DNA of 64,000 nucleotides. Origin: Ornithinibacillus halophilus (GTDB lineage: Bacteria > Bacillota > Bacilli > Bacillales > Amphibacillaceae). The translations under genes were made by a program, and so were the position numbers. Below the pieces are notes generated by a model, which had not been told where the DNA came from, searched no databases, and saw only the letters and a list, made by a program, of their open reading frames with translations. Positions 1 through 9,000 of the stretch are shown here, in pieces (within the stretch, counting starts at the first letter, position 1; the number at the start of each line of letters is the position of its first letter). The stretch is taken from assembly GCF_900129485.1 (NCBI RefSeq), contig NZ_FQVW01000006.1:1-64000 (forward strand), read 5' to 3'.

Positions 1-370
1 TCAGGCTATCGCCCTGTGGGGTCTCACCTATGCCTTTCCTCCCGCAGGAGTCTTCGTGTATTTCCTCCGCTATTTTCGACAGTTAACACATTGCAATATT
101 AGGTTTTGATTGGAGCGGATAGCAGTCGACTCCTTGAAAATGCATTTCCATGTGCATTTTCTGCATGCGATGTTTCGCTGCCGCAGCCTTCCTTGTCCTG
201 CGGGAAGAGCACGTGTCCGAAGACCCCAAAAGATGTACCTGCGTCTACTAGAAAGTCTAAGAAGTCAATTCCTCGGTACAAGGCAGCAAAGAAGTTTATT
301 CAAGTAGTCGCCTGGCTGAGGCCGTGCCCGCGGAAAGCAAATGTCCGGAGTGTAAATCAACCAAGTAGAA
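1..370. repeat. dispersed intergenic repeat, copy A (left end cut by window edge)
   Basis: This non-coding stretch is closely similar to 16275-16740. Shared blocks include CCTATGCCTTTCCTCCCGCA (31-46 region), GTGTATTTCCTCC (56-68), the GTCGACTCCTTGAAAATGCA block (127-146) and the GGCTGAGGCCGTGCCC block (313-328). Compared with the other copy it lacks about 90 bp just after the CCCGCAGGA block. Short open frames through it differ between the copies and look non-coding. It sits directly upstream of the importer operon, where a substrate-binding protein gene or promoter might be expected. Confidence 0.8.
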
Positions 371-445
371 CTACGCAGTATCTACCAACTATCATGTTTA
401 AATAACAACAATCAAGAGTCTAATTGAATATAAAGGAGGAGCACC

Positions 446-1213
446 ATGTCAGGTATTATTGAGACAAAAAATCTCTCCATCTCATTTGGAGGTCACACGG
501 CAGTAGATAACATTTCTGTTGAAATACCAGAAAAGAAATTTACTTCCATCATTGGCCCGAATGGGGCTGGAAAAACCACTTTTTTCAATCTTCTAAGTGG
601 CCAATTATCACCCACAAATGGATCGATTTACTTTAAAGGCCAAGATATTACCAAATTTTCAACAACCAAACGAACGAGACTTGGAATCGGACGTTCTTTT
701 CAAATAACGAATGTTTTTCCGAATTTAACTGTATTAGAAAATGTACGTCTAGCTGTTCAATCTCAGGCAAAAATTCGTTATCAAATGATTCAACATTTCC
801 TTCATTATAGGAAACTAGAAGCCAAAGCATACGAATTACTGGATCGAGTTTTACTAAAAGAACAGGCGAACCAGATTGCTGTCAATCTTGCTCACGGTGA
901 AAAAAGGAAATTAGAAATTGCGATGTTGTTAGCCCTTGAAACAGAGGTTTTATTACTAGATGAGCCGACTGCAGGAATGTCTTTAGAAGAAGTACCAGCC
1001 ATTATTGATGTGATAAAACAGATAAAAGAAACCGAAGACCGAACCATTGTCCTTATTGAACACAAGATGGATATGATTATGGATTTATCTGATGAAGTAT
1101 TTGTTTTATTTCATGGTGAATTAATTGCAAAAGGAACACCGCAGGAAATTGTAGAAAACGAAACAGTGCAGTCTGCTTATTTAGGAGGGGTGTATGATGA
1201 ACAGCTTACTTAA
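446..1213 (+). CDS. livG: branched-chain amino acid type ABC transporter, ATP-binding protein (LivG-like)
   Basis: This is one of two cytoplasmic ATPases driving an importer of the hydrophobic amino acid (HAAT) family. The 255-residue length is typical. Walker A GPNGAGKT lies at residues 37-44, a LivG-style signature LAHGE at 148-152 and Walker B VLLLDEP at 168-174. The start ATG follows AAAGGAGGAG. The gene overlaps livF by a few codons and opens a run livG-livF-livH-livM followed by lipid-type enzymes. No periplasmic-type binding protein gene is visible beside it, so the substrate cannot be named; the downstream enzymes suggest a carboxylic acid as readily as an amino acid. The family call is secure, the substrate is not. 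Confidence 0.9.
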   Translation: MSGIIETKNLSISFGGHTAVDNISVEIPEKKFTSIIGPNGAGKTTFFNLLSGQLSPTNGSIYFKGQDITKFSTTKRTRLGIGRSFQITNVFPNLTVLENVRLAVQSQAKIRYQMIQHFLHYRKLEAKAYELLDRVLLKEQANQIAVNLAHGEKRKLEIAMLLALETEVLLLDEPTAGMSLEEVPAIIDVIKQIKETEDRTIVLIEHKMDMIMDLSDEVFVLFHGELIAKGTPQEIVENETVQSAYLGGVYDEQLT

Positions 1214-1904
1214 TTTAAATCAAGTTGCAGCTAATATTGGACAATACCATATTTTGCATGATATTTCATTTGAAGTGCCTTCAGGTGGGGTAACCGTTTT
1301 GTTAGGAAGAAATGGAGCAGGTAAGACAACGACACTTAGAACCATTATGGGGTTAAACCCAGCTTCTAAAGGTTCTATCACATTTAAGAATGAAGAGATT
1401 AGTAGATTAAAACCTCATATTATAGCCAATAGAGGAATTGGTTATGTGCCTGAAGATCAAGGGATATTTGGTGATTTAACGGTTGGTGAAAACATTCGTG
1501 TCGCCATGAAAAAGGAAGATGAAGGAACGACAAAACGAATGGAATGGGTGCTAGAGCTTTTTCCAGATTTAAAAAAGTTTTGGAAGAAGCCTGGTGGGCA
1601 ATTAAGTGGAGGACAAAAGCAAATGCTAGCAATTGCTAGAGCGTACGTAAATGAAAATGAATTGCTTTTAATTGATGAGCCAAGTAAAGGGTTAGCTCCA
1701 ATTATCGTAGAAAAGGTCATGGATTCCATTAATCAAATGAAGGAAAAAACTACAATTCTACTAGTGGAACAAAACTTTATGATGGCGAGTAAAATTGGTG
1801 ATCAATTTTATATTATTGATGATGGCCAAACGATTCATAATGGACAAATGGAAGAGTTAAAAGAAGATAAAGTACTTATGAAGAAATATTTAGGGATTTC
1901 TTAA
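1197..1904 (+). CDS. livF: branched-chain amino acid type ABC transporter, second ATP-binding protein (LivF-like)
   Basis: This is the second ATPase subunit of the importer, expected to pair with LivG under the two permeases. Walker A GRNGAGKT lies at residues 37-44 (from this start), followed by a canonical LSGGQ signature and Walker B LLLIDEP. I chose the second of two tandem ATG codons (1194 and 1197) because it sits 8 bp after the GGAGG core at 1184-1188. The gene overlaps the end of livG and is followed 12 bp later by livH, behind AAGGAGGGGG. This tight packing indicates one transcript with coupled translation. Confidence 0.9.
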   Translation: MNSLLNLNQVAANIGQYHILHDISFEVPSGGVTVLLGRNGAGKTTTLRTIMGLNPASKGSITFKNEEISRLKPHIIANRGIGYVPEDQGIFGDLTVGENIRVAMKKEDEGTTKRMEWVLELFPDLKKFWKKPGGQLSGGQKQMLAIARAYVNENELLLIDEPSKGLAPIIVEKVMDSINQMKEKTTILLVEQNFMMASKIGDQFYIIDDGQTIHNGQMEELKEDKVLMKKYLGIS

Positions 1905-1916
1905 GGAGGGGGACAA

Positions 1917-2777
1917 ATGGATTTAATTTTTAGCTTATTAATAAATGGGCTTGCAACAGGCATGTTAATATTCCTCCTTGCTGCAGGATTAACTCTTATT
2001 TTTGGGTTAATGAGTGTATTAAACTTTGCGCACGGTGGTTTGTTTATTTGGGGGGCTTATACTGGTGTATGGTTCTATCAAATGACAAATAGTTTTTTCT
2101 TAGGAATTATTGTAGCTATTATTACTGGTTTATTGATTGGCTATGTAACAGAACGGATAATTGTACGTCCGGTGTATGGGAATCATATTCAGCAAATATT
2201 GATTACATTAGGTTTTATGCTAGTTTTGCAAGAATTAATTAAAGTCGTGTTTGGTCCACAGCAAATCGCAGTATTTCCACCAGAATGGCTCTCAGGTAGT
2301 TTTTTAGTTGGAGATGTTGTTTTAATTAAGTATCGTTTATTTATTATTGCTGTAGGTATACTCGTTTTTGCTATTTGTATGTTTATTTTAAAGAAAACAA
2401 GAATTGGGTTAATCGTGCGTGCCGGAGTTATTAATAAGGAGATGGTCCAATCGTTAGGTATCAATATTCGATTGGTCTTTATGCTTGTCTTTATGGTAGG
2501 GGCAGCATTGGCAGCTTTAAGTGGAATTCTCCATGCACCATACTCTGGAAATCTATATGCAGAAATGGGATTAGAATTTTCTATCTTGGCATTTATCGTT
2601 GTTGTTATCGGTGGAATGGGGAGTTTTACCGGATCATTATTAGCAGCATTACTCGTTGGATTAGCACAAGCATTTATGGCTTACTATTTCCCAGCGCTAT
2701 CGTTAGCTGTAAATATGCTATTAATGACAATTGTTCTGGTATTTAGACCACAAGGCTTGTTTAGGGTAAAGGGGTGA
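1917..2777 (+). CDS. livH: branched-chain amino acid type ABC transporter permease (LivH-like)
   Basis: This integral membrane permease has 286 residues and about eight hydrophobic segments spread over the whole protein. It carries the LivH-type features GLTLIFGLMSVLNFAHG near the N-terminus and the cytoplasmic loop with SLGINIR that contacts the ATPase. It ends with the FRPQGLF tail typical of this family. The start ATG follows AAGGAGGGGGAC. The next permease gene begins only 4 bp after the stop. It is expected to form a heterodimer with the downstream LivM-like protein. Confidence 0.9.
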   Translation: MDLIFSLLINGLATGMLIFLLAAGLTLIFGLMSVLNFAHGGLFIWGAYTGVWFYQMTNSFFLGIIVAIITGLLIGYVTERIIVRPVYGNHIQQILITLGFMLVLQELIKVVFGPQQIAVFPPEWLSGSFLVGDVVLIKYRLFIIAVGILVFAICMFILKKTRIGLIVRAGVINKEMVQSLGINIRLVFMLVFMVGAALAALSGILHAPYSGNLYAEMGLEFSILAFIVVVIGGMGSFTGSLLAALLVGLAQAFMAYYFPALSLAVNMLLMTIVLVFRPQGLFRVKG

Positions 2778-2781
2778 GAAG

Positions 2782-3783
2782 ATGAATTTACGACATGTAG
2801 AAAGAAGTACGTGGATCTATTTAGCATTTGCACTAGTTCTGTTTATTGTCCCATTTCTAGTAACAGGGCGAAGCATGCAATTTATCATTATTCAAATATT
2901 TATTTTTGGAATTTTTGCGATGAGTTATGACCTGCTTCTAGGTTACACCGGAATCATATCATTTGGTCATGTCATGTTTTTTGGAATTGGGGCTTATTCT
3001 ACAGGAATCATAATGGACCGGATGGAGCCAACAATTCCTAACATGCTACTAAGTGTACTCGTTGCTTTTATCATTGCTGGTATTGTGAGTTTTATTGTTG
3101 GGATTTTAACGCTTCGACTAAAAAGTCATTTCTATGCGATGTTGACATTAGCATTGGCAGGGTTATTTTTAGTAGCAGCTGAAAAATGGAGGGATGTAAC
3201 AGGAGGATACGATGGATTTACATTCCGTGTTCCAGACATATTGCGTGAATCTCAAAATCTGTATTTTCTCAGTTTAGTTTCATTAGTTCTTATTTTCTTT
3301 GGATTAAGGCGATTAACAAAATCTCCTTTTGGTAGAGTGCTAATGTCCATTCGTGAAAATGAGCAGAGAACCGAGTCATTAGGATATAAAGTTCTGCACT
3401 ATAAAGTAATTGCGAGTGTTGTTTCAGGAGTTATTGCAAGCTTTGCTGGGGTTTTATATATTATCTCAATACGTTTTGTAAATACGGATGTTTTTGCAAC
3501 AGATTTAACAATCGATGTATTACTAATGACTATTATTGGTGGAGTCGGCACTTTAATTGGTCCAATCATTGGTGCAGGGTTGATTGAATTTGCTCATCAC
3601 TGGTTATCAAGTTTATCAGATGTTCACTGGATATTTGAACGGTGGATTATTTTGTACGGTACTGTATATATCCTAGTTGTTATCTTCTTCCCATTAGGAA
3701 TTGTTGGAACGATTCGGGCGAAATTTTTGGGAAGTTCGGCTAAGAAAGGACTAAAGGATAATCAGAAATCAGAAGCAATATAG
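2782..3783 (+). CDS. livM: branched-chain amino acid type ABC transporter permease (LivM-like)
   Basis: This is the second permease of the importer, 333 residues, with strongly hydrophobic helices throughout. The family motif LLLGYTGIISFGH lies near residue 55, the ATPase-contact loop SIRENEQRTESLGY near residue 190, and a conserved TIIGGVGTLIGPIIGA segment follows. The charged tail (SSAKKGLKDNQK) is cytoplasmic. It lies 4 bp behind livH and 11 bp before a ketosynthase-like gene, so importer and enzymes appear co-transcribed. This arrangement differs from amino acid liv operons and suggests uptake of the compound the enzymes process. Confidence 0.88.
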   Translation: MNLRHVERSTWIYLAFALVLFIVPFLVTGRSMQFIIIQIFIFGIFAMSYDLLLGYTGIISFGHVMFFGIGAYSTGIIMDRMEPTIPNMLLSVLVAFIIAGIVSFIVGILTLRLKSHFYAMLTLALAGLFLVAAEKWRDVTGGYDGFTFRVPDILRESQNLYFLSLVSLVLIFFGLRRLTKSPFGRVLMSIRENEQRTESLGYKVLHYKVIASVVSGVIASFAGVLYIISIRFVNTDVFATDLTIDVLLMTIIGGVGTLIGPIIGAGLIEFAHHWLSSLSDVHWIFERWIILYGTVYILVVIFFPLGIVGTIRAKFLGSSAKKGLKDNQKSEAI

Positions 3784-3794
3784 GTGGTGGTAAT

Positions 3795-4808
3795 GTGGAC
3801 ACAATTGGAATCGTTAGTATTGGAACGTATATACCTAAAAAACGGATGACATCAGAGGAAATCTCGAAACAAGCAGGAATTCCATTAGAAGTTGTCGAAC
3901 AGAAGATGGGAATAAAAGAAAAGCCAATCCCAAATAAAGAAGATCATACAGCTGAAATGGGAACACGTGCAGCAAAGATTGCTATTGAAAGAGCTGGGAT
4001 AGACCCAAAAGAAATTGATCTGATTATTTATATTGGTGAAGAACATAAGGAATATCCTTTATGGACAGCAGGGATTAAATTGCAACACGATCTTGGTGCT
4101 GAAAATGCCTGGGCTTTCGATATAGCACTACGATGTGGAACGACGATCATGGCATTAAAGGTTGCCAAAGATATGATGACATCTGATCCAAGCATTAATA
4201 CGGTGTTACTTGCCGGTGGGTACCGAAATGTGGATTTTATCAATTACGAGAATGCTAGAACTAGATTTATGTTTAATTTAGGTGCAGGTGGAGGAGCCAT
4301 TCTATTACGTAAAGGCCATCAGGAGAATCTGTTAAAAGAATCTCATCTAATGACGGATGGATCTTTTTCGGAGGATGTCGTAGTGACCACTGGTGGAACA
4401 AAAAATCCTATTACAAAAGAGACGTTAGAAAATGGATTATATCAATTGGATGTATTAGATCCGGTTGGAATGAAGGAACGACTGGAACAAAAGTCGATGA
4501 GTAATTTTATTCTTTGTATGGAAAAGGCACTTGAAAAAAGTGGGTATAAAAAAGAAGATATTGATTACGTCGCTATGCTCCATATGAAGCGCTCTGCTCA
4601 TCAATACGTGCTCGACCAATTAGGAGTTGATCTAGAGAAATCAATCTATCTTGAAAACTATGGTCATATTGGTCAAATGGATCAAATTTTATCACTTGAG
4701 TTAGCTGAACAACAAGGAAAACTTAAAAGTGGAGATGTGGTGGTTCTTGTTTCTGCAGGAATAGGATATGCCTGGGGAGCATGTGTTATTAAATGGGGAA
4801 GTAATTAA
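3795..4808 (+). CDS. 3-oxoacyl-ACP synthase III (FabH/KAS III)-like thiolase-fold protein
   Basis: This is a 337-residue thiolase-superfamily protein of FabH length. The nucleophile is predicted to be Cys114 in the ALRCGTT motif. The His of the FabH triad corresponds to His263 (AMLHMKRSAHQ). The position where FabH has Asn (YGNTS) reads YGHIG here, with His291, which is atypical. The start is GTG at 3795 after TAGGTGGTGG; the overlapping ATG at 3793 is out of frame. Known family members condense acyl-CoA with malonyl-ACP, make HMG-CoA-like products or act as thiolases. Its place between an importer and an alpha/beta hydrolase plus reductase suggests a dedicated acyl-CoA pathway, not the essential FabH. 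The substrate is unknown. Confidence 0.75.
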   Translation: MDTIGIVSIGTYIPKKRMTSEEISKQAGIPLEVVEQKMGIKEKPIPNKEDHTAEMGTRAAKIAIERAGIDPKEIDLIIYIGEEHKEYPLWTAGIKLQHDLGAENAWAFDIALRCGTTIMALKVAKDMMTSDPSINTVLLAGGYRNVDFINYENARTRFMFNLGAGGGAILLRKGHQENLLKESHLMTDGSFSEDVVVTTGGTKNPITKETLENGLYQLDVLDPVGMKERLEQKSMSNFILCMEKALEKSGYKKEDIDYVAMLHMKRSAHQYVLDQLGVDLEKSIYLENYGHIGQMDQILSLELAEQQGKLKSGDVVVLVSAGIGYAWGACVIKWGSN

Positions 4809-4827
4809 ACAAGGGGAGGATTTGAAG

Positions 4828-5736
4828 ATGGTTGATGTTAGCTTAAAGAAGGTAATGCTACCAAATGGGGAAGAAATGGCATATCGAGAGCGTTCTGGTG
4901 GGGAGGACATCGTTGTTTTAGTTCACGGGAACATGACTTCTTCTGTTCATTGGGATTTAGTTATTGAGAATCTTTCAGACAACTACAAAGTGTATGCTGT
5001 AGATTTACGTGGATTTGGTGAATCGAGTTACAATGAGAAAATTACTTCAATTAAGGACTTTTCTGATGACCTAAAGGCTTGGGTGGATCATTTAGGTCTT
5101 AGCAATTTTACTTTAGTAGGCTGGTCGTTAGGTGGTACTGTATGTCAACAATTCTGTGCAGATTACCCTGGATTTAGTGAACGGTTATTCTTGTTAGCAT
5201 CAGGTTCCTCTAGGGGGTATGCATACTATGCAACAAAAGATGATGGCATGCCAGATTTGAACATGCGAATTGAAACATTGGATGAAATAATGAACGATAA
5301 AAAACGTTTACTTGTTCAAAGTGCCTATGATACGAAGAATTACGATTTACTCAAACAGACTTGGGATATGCTCATCTATCAACGAGAAAAACCAGAAGAT
5401 GAGCGCTACCAGAAATACCTAGAGGATATGACTGCCCAAAGAAATCTAGCAGAGTGCTACCAAGCGTTAAATATCTTTAATATTAGTAATGCCTATAATG
5501 GTCTTGTCGAGGGTGAAGATAAGGTAAAGGAAATTGATGTTCCGGTATGTATTGCTTGGGGAGAACATGACATTGTTGTGACGAAGGCAATGACGGAAGA
5601 ACTACGAGAAGATTTTGGAGATAAAGCAGTATATAAAGAATTGAAAGGCTGCGGACATTCACCATTGATTGATGATTTGGATCAATTATTACAAGTGATG
5701 GAAGAGTTTTTTTCAGAAGTGGAAAGCGCAAGGTAA
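4828..5736 (+). CDS. alpha/beta hydrolase
   Basis: This is a 302-residue alpha/beta-hydrolase fold enzyme. The oxyanion-hole motif LVHGN lies near residue 33. The nucleophile elbow GWSLGG places Ser100, the acid is probably Asp248 in WGEHD and the base His277 in GCGHSPL. The start ATG at 4828 is preceded by AGGGGAGG; an in-frame upstream ATG at 4768 lies inside the previous gene and lacks a suitable ribosome site. The gene follows the ketosynthase by 19 bp. In this context it could hydrolyse an ester, a thioester or a C-C bond of a diketone, but the sequence does not decide which. Confidence 0.85.
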   Translation: MVDVSLKKVMLPNGEEMAYRERSGGEDIVVLVHGNMTSSVHWDLVIENLSDNYKVYAVDLRGFGESSYNEKITSIKDFSDDLKAWVDHLGLSNFTLVGWSLGGTVCQQFCADYPGFSERLFLLASGSSRGYAYYATKDDGMPDLNMRIETLDEIMNDKKRLLVQSAYDTKNYDLLKQTWDMLIYQREKPEDERYQKYLEDMTAQRNLAECYQALNIFNISNAYNGLVEGEDKVKEIDVPVCIAWGEHDIVVTKAMTEELREDFGDKAVYKELKGCGHSPLIDDLDQLLQVMEEFFSEVESAR

Positions 5737-5760
5737 TATGACAGGAGAGGGGTTTTCAAA

Positions 5761-6504
5761 ATGGGCAGATTACAGGATAAAGTAGCAATTATCACAGGTG
5801 CTGCGAATGGAATAGGTTTTCAAGCGGCTCGAACTTTTGCAGGAGAAGGTGCAAAAGTAGTCATTGCTGATTTTGATGAAGAAAAAGGTGTAGAAAGTGA
5901 AAAGGAACTTCTAAACGAAGGATATGAGGTCAAATTTATTCAAGTGAATGTGGCAGACCGAAATAGCGTGGATAACTTGGTTGAAAAGGTATTAGCAGAT
6001 TACGATGGAATTGATGTACTGATTAATAATGCTGGGATTACCCGTGATGCCATGTTGAGCAAAATGACAACCGAACAATTTCAACAGGTAATCGATGTTA
6101 ATTTAACCGGAGTATTTCATTGTACACAAGCTGTACTACCATCAATGATTTCAAAGGGTAAAGGTAAAATTGTTAGTACATCCTCTGTGACAGGTACATA
6201 TGGTAATGTCGGTCAAACCAATTATGCAGCAGCAAAAGCAGGGATAATTGGAATGACCAAGACTTGGGCGAAGGAGCTTGGTCGTAAAGGCATTAATGTC
6301 AATGCAGTTGTACCAGGCTTTACGGAAACAGGAATGGTTGCAGCCGTACCAGAGAAGGTCATTGATAAAATGAAAGCGCAGGTGCCTATGCAACGTCTTG
6401 GTAAACCGGAGGATATCGCCAATGCTTACCTCTTCTTAGCTTCTAGTGAATCAGACTATGTTAATGGGCATGCACTGCATGTTGATGGTGGAATAATGAT
6501 GTAA
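5761..6504 (+). CDS. SDR-family oxidoreductase (FabG/acetoacetyl-CoA reductase-like)
   Basis: This is a classical short-chain dehydrogenase/reductase of 247 residues. The cofactor loop TGAANGIG lies at residues 12-19, NNAG near 89-92, and the catalytic Ser142, Tyr155 and Lys159 fit the S-Y-K pattern. The C-terminal VNGHALHVDGG is typical of 3-oxoacyl-ACP and acetoacetyl-CoA reductases. It ends the importer-ketosynthase-hydrolase operon and is followed at once by a strong terminator. It probably reduces a 3-oxoacyl or cyclic ketone intermediate with NAD(P)H. Its place outside a fatty-acid synthesis cluster argues against it being the housekeeping FabG. Confidence 0.88.
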   Translation: MGRLQDKVAIITGAANGIGFQAARTFAGEGAKVVIADFDEEKGVESEKELLNEGYEVKFIQVNVADRNSVDNLVEKVLADYDGIDVLINNAGITRDAMLSKMTTEQFQQVIDVNLTGVFHCTQAVLPSMISKGKGKIVSTSSVTGTYGNVGQTNYAAAKAGIIGMTKTWAKELGRKGINVNAVVPGFTETGMVAAVPEKVIDKMKAQVPMQRLGKPEDIANAYLFLASSESDYVNGHALHVDGGIMM

Positions 6505-6508
6505 AGGT

Positions 6509-6560
6509 TGGGACACAAATGCTCGTATTAGAAAGAGCATTGATGTGTCCCACTTTTTTT
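6509..6560 (+). terminator. rho-independent terminator of the liv/ketosynthase operon
   Basis: TGGGACACA plus AATGCTC pair with GAGCATT plus TGTGTCCCA around a 10-base loop, followed by a T tract. It begins 5 bp after the reductase stop. Confidence 0.9.
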
Positions 6561-6682
6561 GTTTGCTGAGTAGTGCTATACAAAAAGAACTAATCCCTAC
6601 ATAACTGTAACTACGTTGTAACTTCTATTGTTTATGATGTGTCTAGATTATTAAAGTTGTGTTTTTGCTAGGAGGGGTTACA

Positions 6683-8179
6683 GTGCATGCAAATATTGAT
6701 TGGCTTAAATCTCGTGTGGAATTATCTCCTAATAGAGAAGCGGTAATTGATGCAGAGAACAAGGATTCATGGTCATATAAAGAACTCCATGAGCGTGTTG
6801 GGAAATTGGCAGACTTTTTTATTTCAAATGGGGTACAAAAGGGTGATCGAGTTGCCTTGTTGTCACTGAATCACATAAGTTATCTTGATTTTATATTCGC
6901 CTGCATGAAAACAGGTGCTATTTTTGTTCCATTAAATTGGCGTTTATCGGACGATGAATTATCTTATGTTATTAATGATTGTGAGCCTAAATTAATTGGC
7001 GTAGCTTCGGTGTTTGAAGAAAAACTGAATGGATACATGGCCGAAACAATTGTTGTTATTAACAATAATGAATACGTAGAAGAATTAACAATAACTAAGC
7101 CTGCTTATAACGTGGAGTTAAATGAGTCTGACCCCCTCGCAATGATTTATACAGGTGGTACAACAGGGAGACCAAAAGGTGTAGTACTGAGTCATCGTTC
7201 TATCCTGTGGAATGCATTAAATACCATCGTTAGTTGGAATCTTAGTGATGAAGATGTGACGCTAACTTGCCTGCCAATGTTTCATACAGGGGGAATAAAT
7301 GTATACACTTTACCATTATTGTTAATTGGAGGTAAAGTTGTTATCTCCTCAAGTTTTGAGCCAGAAAAGGCAATAGAGGATTTATTGTATCATAAATGTA
7401 CAGTTGTTCTATTTGTTCCAACAATGTATCATATGATCATTCAAACTCGTAAGTTTCAAGAATCAAGCTTTCCAAACATGAAACTATTTGTTTCTGGTGG
7501 TGCCCCTTGTCCACATAAAATCTATGATGCCTTTCGTGAAAAAGGTCTTGCCTTTAAGGAAGGATATGGGTTAACGGAAGCTGGACCGAATAATTTTTTT
7601 ATTTCTCATGAAGAGACAGCTGAAAGAGTAGGTTCTGTTGGAAAGCCGATGCTGTTTAATGATATTAAAATAATGAAAGAGGATGGTTCTAAAGCTCTAC
7701 CAAACGAGGTGGGCGAACTATGGATACGTGGCTATCATTCTTTTGAATATTATTGGAATAGGAAAGATGAAACGGACCATACGATGAAAGAAGGTTGGAT
7801 TCATACAGGTGACCTTGCTAAACAAGATGAGGATGGGTATGTATATATCGTTGGTCGGAAAAAAGATATGATTATTACAGGTGGAGAGAATGTTTATCCA
7901 TTAGAGATTGAACATTGGTTAGAATCAAATAATGATATTGTTGAAGCAGCTGTTGTTGGTCTTCCTGATGAAAAGTGGGGGGAAGTAGTAACTGCGTTTG
8001 TAGTCACAAAGGTGCCACTTTCAGAAGAAGACTTGAAAGATTATTGCAATCAAAAACTGACACGTTATAAAGTACCTAAAAAATTTCATCTTATTGACGA
8101 GTTACCAAAGACCCATGTTGGTAAAATAAATAAAGCATTGTTAAAAGAAAAAGCAATGGAAGATAGCACGAGTTCTTAA
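6683..8179 (+). CDS. AMP-forming acyl-CoA synthetase (acyl-CoA ligase)
   Basis: This is an ANL-superfamily ligase that activates a carboxylic acid as an acyl-adenylate and then as a CoA thioester. The motifs appear in order: P-loop YTGGTTGRPKG, GYGLTEAGP, GELWIRG, the HTGDLAKQDEDGY aspartate motif, the hinge GRKKDMI, and the C-terminal catalytic lysine in KTHVGKINK. The 498-residue length is normal. The start is GTG at 6683, 5 bp after GGAGGGG; a GTG at 6659 lies upstream of that site. It has its own terminator but sits beside the importer and reductase operon. The imported acid may therefore be activated here first, which is an inference. Chain-length preference cannot be read. Confidence 0.88.
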   Translation: MHANIDWLKSRVELSPNREAVIDAENKDSWSYKELHERVGKLADFFISNGVQKGDRVALLSLNHISYLDFIFACMKTGAIFVPLNWRLSDDELSYVINDCEPKLIGVASVFEEKLNGYMAETIVVINNNEYVEELTITKPAYNVELNESDPLAMIYTGGTTGRPKGVVLSHRSILWNALNTIVSWNLSDEDVTLTCLPMFHTGGINVYTLPLLLIGGKVVISSSFEPEKAIEDLLYHKCTVVLFVPTMYHMIIQTRKFQESSFPNMKLFVSGGAPCPHKIYDAFREKGLAFKEGYGLTEAGPNNFFISHEETAERVGSVGKPMLFNDIKIMKEDGSKALPNEVGELWIRGYHSFEYYWNRKDETDHTMKEGWIHTGDLAKQDEDGYVYIVGRKKDMIITGGENVYPLEIEHWLESNNDIVEAAVVGLPDEKWGEVVTAFVVTKVPLSEEDLKDYCNQKLTRYKVPKKFHLIDELPKTHVGKINKALLKEKAMEDSTSS

Positions 8180-8206
8180 TAGGAACGCGTGCTATTTCCA
8201 TTTTTT
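8163..8206 (+). terminator. terminator after the acyl-CoA ligase
   Basis: ATAGCACG and AGTTC pair with GAAC and CGTGCTAT; a T6 tract follows after TCCA. The left arm overlaps the end of the ligase gene. Confidence 0.75.
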
Positions 8207-8256
8207 CGAAAGTATAGATAAAATAGAATCAGTATAATAAAAGAGCAGGTGAAGAT

Positions 8257-8967
8257 ATGGATAAACCAATAATCGATACAATTTTAAAAGGGAAAGTAAA
8301 ACGTGTGGGAGATCCTAATGCGACAAAGCCAATGGAAAAACAATGGGAAAGTGGCATGTTCAAAAAAGAAGTTAACGGATCTATTTGGTTAGGGAAAACA
8401 GGACTTCAAGGTGATGAGGTAGCCGATAAGAAGAATCATGGAGGGCCAGAAAAAGCTGTTTTTACATATCCAATCCGTCACTATGACTACTGGAGAAAAG
8501 ACTTAGAGTTAGAAACAATAGGGATTGGTGCACATGGTGAAAATTTTGCTGTTCATCATATGGATGAATCGAATGTCTGTATTGGAGATTCCTATCAAGT
8601 AGGAGAAGCTATTATACAAGTCTCTCAACCGAGGCAACCGTGTTGGAAGCCAGCTCGCAGGTTTGGTGTAATGGATTTTGCATTACGCATTCAAAAAAGT
8701 GGGCGAACAGGCTGGTATTTTCGAGTATTAAAGGAAGGGAATGTCACTGCTGGTGATACAATTGAATTAATGGAACGTCCCTATCCACAATGGACTATTG
8801 ACGCATGTAATGATGTCATGCATGTCCAAAAGGATAACTTAAGATTAGCTGGAGATTTAGCTTCTTGTGAACTTCTTGCTGAGAACTGGAAGAATACATT
8901 AAACAAGCGCATTCGAGGGAAACAGTCGAATATTGAAAAACGTGTATTTGGTCCGAATAAAGAATAA
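8257..8967 (+). CDS. MOSC domain-containing protein
   Basis: This is a 236-residue protein of the MOSC (molybdenum cofactor sulfurase C-terminal) family, resembling the B. subtilis YflK and E. coli YiiM type. Visible markers are GDEVADKKNHGGPEKAV near residue 55, the segment GENFAV, and a conserved Cys in QPRQPCWK, the proposed sulfur or cofactor contact. Family members act on Moco-related or N-hydroxylated base analogue substrates, but this group's physiological substrate is not settled. It has a GCAGGTGA ribosome site and sits 33 bp before a methyltransferase, possibly as a two-gene unit. Confidence 0.85.
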   Translation: MDKPIIDTILKGKVKRVGDPNATKPMEKQWESGMFKKEVNGSIWLGKTGLQGDEVADKKNHGGPEKAVFTYPIRHYDYWRKDLELETIGIGAHGENFAVHHMDESNVCIGDSYQVGEAIIQVSQPRQPCWKPARRFGVMDFALRIQKSGRTGWYFRVLKEGNVTAGDTIELMERPYPQWTIDACNDVMHVQKDNLRLAGDLASCELLAENWKNTLNKRIRGKQSNIEKRVFGPNKE

Positions 8968-9000
8968 AGAGAAATGGAAAGCGAATAGAGGTAACAGTAT

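Noticed and set aside
106-405. Possible small proteins inside the repeat at the window start
   Set aside because: The frames are not preserved in the second copy (16480-16740), and there is no ribosome site; the DNA is better explained as a non-coding repeat.
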